A DNA stretch of 64,000 nucleotides. Source: Histomonas meleagridis. Lineage: Eukaryota > Parabasalia > Tritrichomonadida > Dientamoebidae. The notes under the pieces were generated by a model. It was given only the letters and a program-made list of their open reading frames with translations. It was not told the DNA's origin and made no database searches. Location: positions 310,001 through 374,000 of the forward strand of contig WSYJ01000030.1 in the NCBI GenBank assembly GCA_020186115.1, given 5' to 3'. The position numbers and the translations under genes were made by a program. This document shows positions 21,101-29,403 of the stretch, one piece after another (position 1 is the first letter of the stretch; the number at the start of each line of letters is the position of its first letter).

Positions 21101-21707
21101 AATTCTTTCTATATATACTAATGAGATCCAAAACGAGTTCAAAGAACTTTTATTTATACAATGTAATCCAATATTAGAATTAAAAGTATCTGAACCACTT
21201 GTTAAAGTGTTTCTCAAAAATCCCGAATTTGATCTTACGAAAGATAATGTCTTTGAATGTTTTTCTCGAATGATAAAATTTTGGCCGTCATACACCAAAA
21301 GTGCCAACGATATAATCATTCAAAATTTTGACAAATTGTCAGACGATAAGCGCTGTCACTTTTTGGAAGCTAATAATGATAATTTCGATTCAATATCAAA
21401 TATTTGGTCAATATATTTGTCACCTAAAAGTGATAAGTTTAATGAAGATGTATATGATAAGAATAGTTCCATAATTTTGGAAAATATAAAAAATATTTTA
21501 CATAATGGAAAAAATGCATTTGAGGTAATGAGTTATTTGGAATCTGCAGAATTAAAAGAAAAGAAAATCGGTGAAAATGAAACAAAGCAATGGTTCTTAG
21601 TTCGTTTGATGCCGGAAATTGTCGAATTGTTATCAAGCGAAAATGAAGAAAAAATAGCGAAAAAACTTTTGTCGATTGTATCGCCAATACTATCAAAAAT
21701 TGTTTAA
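18189..21707 (+). CDS. MON2-like HEAT-repeat protein
   Basis: A 1172-aa protein made almost entirely of paired helices, with no membrane segment or signal peptide. The N-terminal part (about 60-160: SLVRC-like helix, LDSSCALNFIQL, CINGLQTFF, ISSAAQASFPQILECLID) resembles the DCB domain of MON2/BIG proteins. Around residues 720-745, KRRDISQCAIRTLFNLIS resembles the MON2 C-terminal HEAT motif D.RPEVR.SAIRTLF. MON2 binds Dopey and Arl1-type partners at the trans-Golgi and early endosome and acts in retrograde transport (family knowledge). There is no Sec7 domain, which favours MON2 over the BIG exchange factors. It is shorter than animal MON2, so the call remains tentative; another HEAT scaffold is possible. 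The ATG at 18189 is preceded by the motif at 18171. Confidence 0.5.
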   Translation: MENEKIKPLLEELEKYNNFQIPGTVRAINIQALNFIKKKDFTIPISTTVSPVMYFLHTVFTNPKLIRLSPSFIPCILRCIQNDVFSNDIFQNVLNNIVNVVGDLDSSCALNFIQLSTENIQYKFPCINGLQTFFTILIGLISHSDTIISSAAQASFPQILECLIDSIQNSKHEGENYDNYIQHCKDISTTIFPFERFSNPLNYIIFLLFNDLVSISLNQSVKWILIKDIKSIDVYDILEYIINSYTGLLVDVPDLLCLFEGAVIQLMNERKAIKFILTFIEQFCSNHQTLCSSILTDFLQRIPTKDKYISLYFFRNISISLSGFPLKLYISCDDENTLIFYTLINSLLNLIKKNIIEKQMDITLQYIKLTEDENDQKYFCEISPYEIIFGLLRSFNKTKDIKLKSLIEKTYEIFYNIILKSSEHITNNSFHICCSSFLNLIDLLHFIELNEQLITLIQQFCYYANEHWIENEHKQRTLQKFFLKFIQIRVKYCENNWKYILPFILTLPYQLPNEFGTNYTNEQMIHLIENSLELHPIPYEFIDNILITNNFRFNLLFPYVKSHYDNILNNNFNKEIIKSFLYLLKNITKENKDTLLNLTIDFLKNDSKLPPKYKAKILIQIRHLITENVLTMDNCWDYIFPILNPSNFNNDIDLIQSSFHILNYICNDCIEAVPNDFMDSSINLIFEFALSDIDINLSLSSFDLYWNLIRKMENNVNNWKLLLSKVSLLIKDKRRDISQCAIRTLFNLISSNFKQVPKKVIEFLATEKFIEILNEIDSEKNISIFSLYVQELAHHIATFWDVFSEFDEFGKNLVPQLVLKTKTFCIDCPNVETVSKTFQFYDYIYQCQSLDQETETLLRDSLDEMADNYSKITDSSSMVFACYGRLVQKALKSLKARNKLNTFPLWIPIIKKIVHKFLATGFVHITAQRTIDVIPFLFPFDDEDTTKKTIDMLVDLILSSNNDVQVSIVQAILSIYTNEIQNEFKELLFIQCNPILELKVSEPLVKVFLKNPEFDLTKDNVFECFSRMIKFWPSYTKSANDIIIQNFDKLSDDKRCHFLEANNDNFDSISNIWSIYLSPKSDKFNEDVYDKNSSIILENIKNILHNGKNAFEVMSYLESAELKEKKIGENETKQWFLVRLMPEIVELLSSENEEKIAKKLLSIVSPILSKIV

Positions 21708-22266
21708 ATAGTAAATAAATATAAATATGTGTTTAGTATTTTTATGCATTTATTTTGCTGTATGAAATTTTTCTACATGTTGTTATGTAAGAACTTCATC
21801 TATCAATATTGATTTTGGTGAAATATTGATTCTATTCATTCATCGTTTGATGCTTTAAAGTTCATAGTAGTTATTTATTTATTGTTATTATTTATTACAT
21901 CAAAATATGTTACTTTATTTTTAATAAAAAATATAATTCAAAATTTATAATATCTCCTAAACGATATGGAAAATTATTCAACCTTAAATGATAATATTTG
22001 ATTAAGTTTTCATTTCAAAAATATGTGTAGATTTAATCTCAAAGATCAATATCATATAATAATATTTTTGAAATTCAAGTTTAAAATTTTATTGAAACAT
22101 TGTCTTTTGTTTTTCTGGGGACAAATCAATACCCAGCGTTATTTGTATTCAAATTTCCGTCCGACGGTGTCGACATTTTTAATAAGAGCCGTCGACTAAT
22201 TTCAATTTCTATACCCACAGCGCTGAATAATTTGTGAATAAACAAAAAACTTCACAGAAAAAAAAA
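21708..22266. other. Intergenic region upstream of the subtilase
   Basis: Mostly AT-rich with no coding frame. The last 120 bases contain a GC-richer patch (22158-22200) with two GTCGAC palindromes and inverted CCGACGG / CCGTCG words, unlike the rest of the gap. It could be a promoter element of the subtilase gene. The ATG at 22267 follows a run of A. Confidence 0.4.
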
Positions 22267-25200
22267 ATGTTTCTCATGTTGCTTTACCTTTGTTTTGCTT
22301 CTAATAACTTTAAATATTTAACTTCTATGGGAAAGAAAATTACATTCGATTCAAGTAATCAAAAAAGAATACTATCAGATCAAAGTGCATGGGCTTATGT
22401 TCGCTTTAATGAAAATTCAAATTTTGATGAAATAAAGGCAAAGGGAATTAATTTATGTAGAAATGCTCTTGTATATAAGAATGTTTATAAGCTTTATTTA
22501 AATGCATCTCAAATATCTTATCTTAAAAGTTTAGCAATGATAAATATAATACAGCCAAAAGATAAAATTTTTGATAATAATGATATTAATACTGCAAAAT
22601 ACTTATATGCACAAGGTTTGTTTGCTGAAAATGAAATACCTATTGATTCAAAACTCTATAAAATTATTTATAAAACATCAAACTCACTGATTATTAAAAC
22701 AAAGAAACCAAAAGAAGCAGCTAAATATTTATCTCATATAATTGGAGCTGAGCATATTGGAAAATTTTCATACCCATCATCATCTAATAATATGGCTGCT
22801 GGTTATTCCCAACAAAATACAGAAAATATTAGTACTGATAAATATAATAATTCAGGTATTGTTCGATATTTAGAAAACAAAGGAATTAATGGAAAAGGTC
22901 AAATCATTGCATTACTTGATTCAGAAATTGATTATTATCATACATTATTTTATGATCCAAATACAACTTTAATATTTAATCAATCTATTCCAAATCATAG
23001 AAAGTTCACTTATTTTTATAATGAGTTTCAAAATGAAACAAGATATTATGAAGTTATGACGAAGGAAGCTCACGGCACACATGTTGCAGGCATAATTTCA
23101 GGTAAAGCATATGATGCAAACAGTAAAATTAATTCATATAATGGCATTGCACCAGAATCAAAGTTGATGTATTTAGGAAGATTTGAAAAAACACGAAATG
23201 AAAACTTGTTTGATACTGATATACTTGATCAAAGATTATATGAGGGAAAAGCAATTTCATTTTCAAATTCATGGGGTTATAAAGAAAAATATATTTATAT
23301 CGGAAAAGTCACTGTTGGACATATTGATTCAATTATATATTATAACAAATCTGGACAAAGTTGTTTATATTTATTTGCAGCAGGAAATGACGGGAAAACA
23401 CATCCCTATTATTCAATTGATTATCCTTCTTCAGGAAAAAACATTCTTTCAGTTGGAGCTTCGGATAGAGTTTATGGTTATAAAAACTTTAATATATCAA
23501 TTTCTTTAGATAAGCAAAATATACCATTATATTTCATAGGTACACATCCTGAAACATATATTGTTGAATTACCAAATAAAATTTATCTTTCAGATGTATA
23601 TGATTTCAATTCAACGAGTGGAATAGAAAAAATACTATATATTGGTGAAAAAGAAGCAATGAATTATTTTGAGATAATATTAGATGTGTTCGAACAAATT
23701 AAAACTTATTCAATTTCTGCAATTCTTTTTGATTTTAGAAAAGAATTAGTTGACAAATTGTATGATACTATAGTAACAATTCCAATGAATTTTTTATTTA
23801 CTTATCAAGACGGTGTTTTATTAAATCACTGTGGTAAAGATATAAATATAAATATAACATATGATTCAATAATTGGAATTAAAAATATTGATAAAGTTGA
23901 CCTTTCATCAGTAGGTCCTACATTACGTGGAATTATTAAACCAGATATATTAGCCCCTGGAACTGATATTTTCAGTGCGAATTCATCAACTACAATTAAT
24001 AAAAACCATGGTTCAAAAAATGAAGATTTTAAAAAGCATTTGACAATGATGACAGGTACATCAATGGCTACACCTAATGCTGCAGGTGCTTCAGCATTAA
24101 TTGCTCAATACTTAACAGATGGTCATTATTTAAATGAAACTGTACAAATAAATTCATTTTTATTAAAATCATTGTTAATTAATTCAGCTTCTAGGAAAGA
24201 TGGAACTTCAACTCCAGATTGTTATATTGGACATGGCGCAATTGATATTTCTACAATTTTACCATTTGAAGATTCCAATTTTGGTTTACGTATCACAGCA
24301 ATTAAAAAAATGGAAATAGGACAAACTCATCATGTAGGTTATATTACAGTTACATCGAATTTAACATCACTTAAAATTGTTTTATGCTCAGTTGATATAC
24401 CATTGAGTTTAGACTCATTTATACCTATTTATTATGATTTAGATCTAGTCGTTAAATCACCAAGTGGTAAAATTTATAAAGGTAATAATCATACACATGA
24501 TACAGAACATTTAACATTGAATGAAAAAGTTATAATTCCTCAATCAGAAATTGAGTTAGGGAAATATGAAATTCATGTAATTACTAATGTTAAAATTCAA
24601 GATGATAATGTACGTTATGTTATATCTGCAGTTGGACCATTTAATCACACTGATATTACGTCAAATCCAAAGTATATTGAAATGAATAATACAAATCAAT
24701 GTATCACTTCATCTCAAATTAATAATAATATCAAATGTGAAAATGGAAGATTTAAATGCCCTGAAGATTATACAGGTCAATTATGCACACAACATATACA
24801 AAATTTAGAAGCATTTAATAATTATACTATAGTTACAGTTCCTCCAAATGAAATTCGATATTTTAAATATTCTCATATGAATGATTATGATAAAATGATC
24901 ATTACAACAATAGCATTAAATGGTTGGAATAATAATTCAATGATTTGGGAAATGGGTTCACCAGAAAATTATATTCCAGCATTAGCAAATTATAATCAAT
25001 ATATTCCAATAATTAATTATCCAAGATTTGGACCTATATCTGCATTATCACACTACCGTTTTGATAATTCTAAAAATTATCCAATAATCAATTCTAAAGA
25101 AGATCATTATTTTATGATTATTAATAATTTTGCACACCATACTGATTTCTTAATATTATTCGTTAATAAACCTAATGATGGACCTATTTGTTTTTGCTCA

Positions 25201-26070
25201 AATAATAAGTGCTCTGATTCAAATATATGTCAACATCAAAACACTTATAATGATATCAATCAATTATTTGGATTATTCCCTTATGTTAATAATACAACCA
25301 CTTATGTTGATATGGACTTAAGAATTCTAGCATTATATTTAACATTTGGTAATTTATCTTTGGAATTACTTAACAAAAATGGTCCCAAACGTATTATTGA
25401 GTTAATCAATATAACAGATTCTGCTAAATTCGAAACTAAAATGAAATTAACAGCTAAGGATTTAATTATTCAACTTGGAGAGCTGCAAGAATCAGAAATA
25501 ATTAAGTTTGGTTATTTAAATCTTACAAATGTTACTATAATTCCAAATGTTAACAAGTTAAATATTGACGAACTAATTATTGACATTGAATCATATAATG
25601 AAACATTCATCTCAAAACATATAACAATAATAGATAACAATTTAATTTCATCAATCGAAGTTTATAATCAAGAAATTCTATTTAAGAATTTTGATGGTAC
25701 TTTGAAAAGAGTTAAGTTACAAGATAATATGGAATTAATACTTCAAACAAATCGTCCATCAGATTCTATTTTGTCTGTTATTAAAGGTCAGAAAGGTGAT
25801 TTACAATTACCTAATGATGTTACTATTAGAATTGTTCCAACCAAATCTGATGGAAGTAATATTAAGATTGATGAAAGTCTTAAAAATATTATTGAAATTG
25901 GTAATAACGATGATGGTAAGCATGAAGGCCGAGGATTAAGTAATGGTGCTATAGTAGGAATTGTCATTGGTTGTATTGCATTTATGATAATTCTTGCTGT
26001 AATAATTGTATTTGTAATACATAAAAATAAAGAGACAAATCTCGTACCAGGTAATTTTCAGATACAATGA
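22267..26070 (+). CDS. Subtilisin-like (S8) membrane serine protease
   Basis: A type I membrane protease of 1267 aa counted from the ATG at 22267; an upstream GTG-started extension is not credible in a eukaryote. A hydrophobic signal peptide (FLMLLYLCFA) opens the protein, followed by a prodomain-like region. The catalytic triad is complete: Asp in ALLDSEID near 217, His in HGTHVAG near 268, and Ser in GTSMATPNAAG near 598, with the oxyanion Asn in AAGNDG near 373. A beta-rich P/C-terminal region follows (about 675-800), then a small Cys-rich EGF-like stretch (CENGRFKCPEDYTGQLC), a long N-glycosylation-rich ectodomain, and one transmembrane helix at about 1226-1252 with a short tail. Trichomonad subtilases act at the surface or in vesicles on host or self proteins (family knowledge). 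There is a 230-residue insertion between the Asn and Ser motifs. Confidence 0.95.
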   Translation: MFLMLLYLCFASNNFKYLTSMGKKITFDSSNQKRILSDQSAWAYVRFNENSNFDEIKAKGINLCRNALVYKNVYKLYLNASQISYLKSLAMINIIQPKDKIFDNNDINTAKYLYAQGLFAENEIPIDSKLYKIIYKTSNSLIIKTKKPKEAAKYLSHIIGAEHIGKFSYPSSSNNMAAGYSQQNTENISTDKYNNSGIVRYLENKGINGKGQIIALLDSEIDYYHTLFYDPNTTLIFNQSIPNHRKFTYFYNEFQNETRYYEVMTKEAHGTHVAGIISGKAYDANSKINSYNGIAPESKLMYLGRFEKTRNENLFDTDILDQRLYEGKAISFSNSWGYKEKYIYIGKVTVGHIDSIIYYNKSGQSCLYLFAAGNDGKTHPYYSIDYPSSGKNILSVGASDRVYGYKNFNISISLDKQNIPLYFIGTHPETYIVELPNKIYLSDVYDFNSTSGIEKILYIGEKEAMNYFEIILDVFEQIKTYSISAILFDFRKELVDKLYDTIVTIPMNFLFTYQDGVLLNHCGKDININITYDSIIGIKNIDKVDLSSVGPTLRGIIKPDILAPGTDIFSANSSTTINKNHGSKNEDFKKHLTMMTGTSMATPNAAGASALIAQYLTDGHYLNETVQINSFLLKSLLINSASRKDGTSTPDCYIGHGAIDISTILPFEDSNFGLRITAIKKMEIGQTHHVGYITVTSNLTSLKIVLCSVDIPLSLDSFIPIYYDLDLVVKSPSGKIYKGNNHTHDTEHLTLNEKVIIPQSEIELGKYEIHVITNVKIQDDNVRYVISAVGPFNHTDITSNPKYIEMNNTNQCITSSQINNNIKCENGRFKCPEDYTGQLCTQHIQNLEAFNNYTIVTVPPNEIRYFKYSHMNDYDKMIITTIALNGWNNNSMIWEMGSPENYIPALANYNQYIPIINYPRFGPISALSHYRFDNSKNYPIINSKEDHYFMIINNFAHHTDFLILFVNKPNDGPICFCSNNKCSDSNICQHQNTYNDINQLFGLFPYVNNTTTYVDMDLRILALYLTFGNLSLELLNKNGPKRIIELINITDSAKFETKMKLTAKDLIIQLGELQESEIIKFGYLNLTNVTIIPNVNKLNIDELIIDIESYNETFISKHITIIDNNLISSIEVYNQEILFKNFDGTLKRVKLQDNMELILQTNRPSDSILSVIKGQKGDLQLPNDVTIRIVPTKSDGSNIKIDESLKNIIEIGNNDDGKHEGRGLSNGAIVGIVIGCIAFMIILAVIIVFVIHKNKETNLVPGNFQIQ

Positions 26071-26802
26071 ATATAACACATTAAATAATGAAGATCTTAG
26101 ATATACTCAGTAATCAAATTAAACAAAAAAATTAATATAAATAAAAAATCAAAAATTAAGATGTGTATTGTTATATTTCCTAAAATAATATTTAATAATG
26201 CTACGAGTGATTAATTTTTTGGAAATAAATAATTTTTGACCAATTATAATACAAAATAATTCATAAATTGCATTTTGTTTTAGACTTCTTGATAAAGTTT
26301 TAATATTATTTTCCATTGACCGTCTAGCTTTATTAGTGAATGATGATCAATAAAACTTGTTTCATAAAAATTTTCCATAGCAACTCTTTTTAAAATTTAC
26401 ACTTTTAGTTGTTGAAGTTTTTGGATTCCTTCGTACTATTTACGTCGGTGCATAAATTTTTTTTAACTGTGATATTGAAAATTTGGTTTAACACATGTTC
26501 TCTGATCTGTAAGTTAAAAAAATATATTTATATTTAAAAAGATAAGATGAGTTCATGAAAAATAACTTTAATATCGAATATATTATTTTATTATATATTT
26601 TATGGCTAAGAATATCTCAATAAGATTCCAAATTTATTGGAAAGTATTAATATCCTCTTTTATATTTTCAGTATCCAGAATAAAGAAAATATATTTTATG
26701 AATTTTTAGAAACGTTTCTTCGGAAATCAGAAAATTTAATTGAAAAAATAATAAAAATCCTTTTAATAGACGAATTGCCAACGAAAATAATATATTTTAT
26801 TC
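26071..26802. other. Intergenic region, possible upstream part of the cullin pseudogene
   Basis: AT-rich with no intact frame. Short stretches near 26640-26800 (for example NFLETFLRKS..NLIEKIIKIL in one frame) could be decayed 5' cullin sequence, but I cannot show this. Nothing else is recognisable. Confidence 0.3.
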
Positions 26803-27730
26803 ATGAATACTAGTTATGTCAAAAAGTTTGATAATCATGAGTTTTCTTCATTACTTTCATATCATATTAATCATCGCTTTTTAACATTAAAAAATTATAT
26901 ACTACAAAATGAGCTCAACATTTTGTTAACACTTTTTTATGATATTCAAACTCCTGATATATTTATCATCTTATATAAAGAATTACTTTTAAGGCGATTA
27001 ATATTGGGAAAAAATACACAAAAGATGCTGATGCACGTTTTCTTAAATTATTTAATAATAATCTATTAAATTCCTTTATAAATGATTTTAATTATCAAAA
27101 TAACTTTGTAACTTCAAATTCAAAAGATTTATTGCGTTTTTGTGTTTTAAATTCTTTTTTCATTACGGAAAATCATCTTTTTAACTTAACATTTCCTTTA
27201 AATATTGTTAATTCAATAAAAACTTTCTAAGAGAATTATAATAAAATTCATGCAAATGTTGTTTTGTATTGGGATTTTACTTTATCGTTATGTGCATTAT
27301 AAGTTCTTAATATCGGAATTTTATTAATTGCACTTGATACTGCGAACGATAGATATGATATCTCAAAGCAAACAAATTTACCAAATGCATTAGAGAAAAT
27401 GTTAAATTATTTAAATAAGATTCAACTAATAAAATTTAATAAAAGTATCATAAGATTAAATAAAGGTTTCGCGGAAGAAAATTTAATCATTCCAAATTTA
27501 TCGAATATGTGATTAATGTTCCTCATGAAAGTTATAATGTTCCACAAATAGATTCATTAATCGTAAGATATTTAAAAATTAATAAAAAGGTTAAAATTGA
27601 CCATTTGTATAAAATCGTTGATGATAATTTAAATATACCAAAAAATGATTTCGATGATAGAATTAATTCTTTGATTAAAAAAGAATTTATTAAGAAAGAT
27701 GAAAATGATTTCGTTGAAATTAATTTTTGA
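26803..27730 (+). pseudogene. Cullin-family ubiquitin ligase scaffold, decayed C-terminal half
   Basis: Three consecutive blocks in shifting frames follow the order of a cullin C-terminal half. First, FIILYKELLLRRLILGK resembles the F..Y...LAKRLL helix that starts the cullin homology domain. Second, the segment at about 27010-27490 reads DARFLKLF, then VLNSFFITEN, then WDFTLSLCAL (the cullin VL.T..WP and W...LG.C.L motifs), then ISKQTNLPNALEKMLNYL (winged helix). Third, 27509-27730 gives IDSLIVRYLKINKKV...RINSLIKKEFIKKDE, the neddylation domain, with the acceptor-type Lys region IVRYLK. Frameshifts near 27030 and in-frame stops near 27228 and 27300 break it. It is a clear relic; the N-terminal Skp1/BTB-binding half is not visible. 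Confidence 0.75.
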
Positions 27731-28146
27731 TTTTTTATAAAAATTAAAGTAATGTGTTATTAAAACCTAAAAAAATGATCACTTTATATAAAACTTTTGT
27801 TGTATTTAAGGGTTAGCTCTATGTTCAGTCGTAAACCAAATCTAAGAATGATTTGAATAAATTTTGATTTTATTGAATTTTTTTTTGTTTTTTAATAGCT
27901 AAAACCAAACTTATTTTTCCCAATAGTTTGTAGATGCATTTCAAGTGTTTGTGATAAATCACAGACAAGAGTAAAAACAAGGTTTTTAAAATTTGAAATT
28001 AATGATTACAAACATGAAACGGTTTTCCTTCCAAATAAACTATATAAAATTGAGCGAATTAAATTCGTTTTTCTGTTGCTGAATAACACTTTAGTTGTAA
28101 ATCATTAAATTTATTATTATTAACCTCAAGCTCAATAAAATTGCCA
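27731..28146. other. Intergenic region upstream of ankyrin locus D
   Basis: AT-rich. It contains no recognised gene; a short run TTTGAATTTTTTTTTGTTTTTTAAT marks a low-complexity patch near 27875. Confidence 0.35.
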
Positions 28147-29403
28147 ATGGAAAACCAGGAAAAAGAATCTTTGCATATGTTAAAAACTCTCCAAAATATC
28201 ACATTAAACATGAACGAAATAAGTAAGTTGAGTGATGTTCAAATGACATTAGATCTTTTTGATAATAATTTTCCAATTTCTTTTAATTTTGTTCTTTGTC
28301 ATTCGGTATATTCATCTTTTGTTTCTAGGATGAAAGACTTCAATATTTATTTAGATTTTTTGCAGGCAATTGAAGCAAAAGAAAAAGAATTATTCAAAAT
28401 TGATTCCAATATTTTTGATATTTTTTCACATATTCTTCTTATCAAAACAACTCAAGAATCAGATTATCTTTTAGAAAAGCTCTATGAGAAAAATATTATT
28501 AGTGATGAAATTCTTAAGCGTAAAAATTCATTTTATTTTGCACAATACAAAACTTTAGATGAACTCAAAAATAATGAATATGAACCTTTTTCAGAACAAT
28601 TTCTAGATAATTATGAAGAACTTTCAAAGAATGATTGGGAACTTCATAAGAAATACATTACAGAAGGAGTTAATCCGAATGAAATTGCGAAAATAATTCG
28701 AAATGATGAAATAGAAAAACTTCAAGAAATATCATCAAACGAAAATTTTGATTTTAATCAAATTATTGAACCATCACTTTATGAAAGATGTTCATTTATT
28801 AATCAAAGCAATGTTACATTAATTGAATATGCAGCATTTTTTTCTTCAGTTGAATGTTTTAAATATTTACTTATGAATAATGCAAAAATAGAAAAAACAG
28901 GTAAATATGCAATTGCAGGTGGAAACTTAGAGATAATTCATTTATGTGAGCAAAATCATTCATCATTTGAAGGCGCATATTCAGCAGCAATTGAATTCCA
29001 TCGCAGTGATATAATGCAATATGTACATGAAAACGAAATTTTAGACGTAAGATATATTGCCGAATTTGGAAGACAATCCATTTATCATAATAACTATGAA
29101 CTTTTCATATATTTCAAAGATGAAGGAATGGAAATCGATGATACTTTCATAAATGAAGCAGCAAAGAATGGAAATATATTTCTTGTTCAATATTTTAATG
29201 AAGAAGTTCAAATAGCAAATGATGTTTTAGTAGCAGCTTCAAAATCGGGTAATTTAGAATTAGTTAAATATCTTATAACACAAAAGAAAATCAATGTAAA
29301 TGTTAAAGATATTCAATATTTCTATTTAATGTTAATTTCGTGGGAAATGGATTTCTTTAAAATATTTAATTTTCATTGGTATTGTTTGATACAGCACTTA
29401 TAG
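28147..29403 (+). CDS. DUF3447/ankyrin repeat protein, N-terminal reading frame (locus D)
   Basis: The open frame from the ATG at 28147 gives 418 aa. Residues 1-130 are a helical trichomonad-specific N-terminus that is shared with the loci at 1447, 16455 and 62171. Residues about 130-300 include ELHKKYITEGVNPNEIAKIIRNDE and the DUF3447 core (YERCSFINQSNVTLIEYAAFF..VECFKYLLMNNAKIEKTGKYAIAGGNLEIIHLCEQNHSSFEGAYSAAIEFH), followed by degenerate ankyrin units. The frame runs through DVLVAASKSGNLELVKYLI...NVNVKD into the first spacer (about 29312) and soon stops. It is the most complete family member here. It either ends here as a short protein or continues into the 29391-31330 array if the spacers are removed from the RNA. 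Partners are unknown. Confidence 0.75.
   Translation: MENQEKESLHMLKTLQNITLNMNEISKLSDVQMTLDLFDNNFPISFNFVLCHSVYSSFVSRMKDFNIYLDFLQAIEAKEKELFKIDSNIFDIFSHILLIKTTQESDYLLEKLYEKNIISDEILKRKNSFYFAQYKTLDELKNNEYEPFSEQFLDNYEELSKNDWELHKKYITEGVNPNEIAKIIRNDEIEKLQEISSNENFDFNQIIEPSLYERCSFINQSNVTLIEYAAFFSSVECFKYLLMNNAKIEKTGKYAIAGGNLEIIHLCEQNHSSFEGAYSAAIEFHRSDIMQYVHENEILDVRYIAEFGRQSIYHNNYELFIYFKDEGMEIDDTFINEAAKNGNIFLVQYFNEEVQIANDVLVAASKSGNLELVKYLITQKKINVNVKDIQYFYLMLISWEMDFFKIFNFHWYCLIQHL

Noticed and set aside
22234-22266. Upstream GTG start of the subtilase
   Set aside because: Eukaryotic initiation at GTG is unlikely, and the signal peptide begins at the ATG at 22267.
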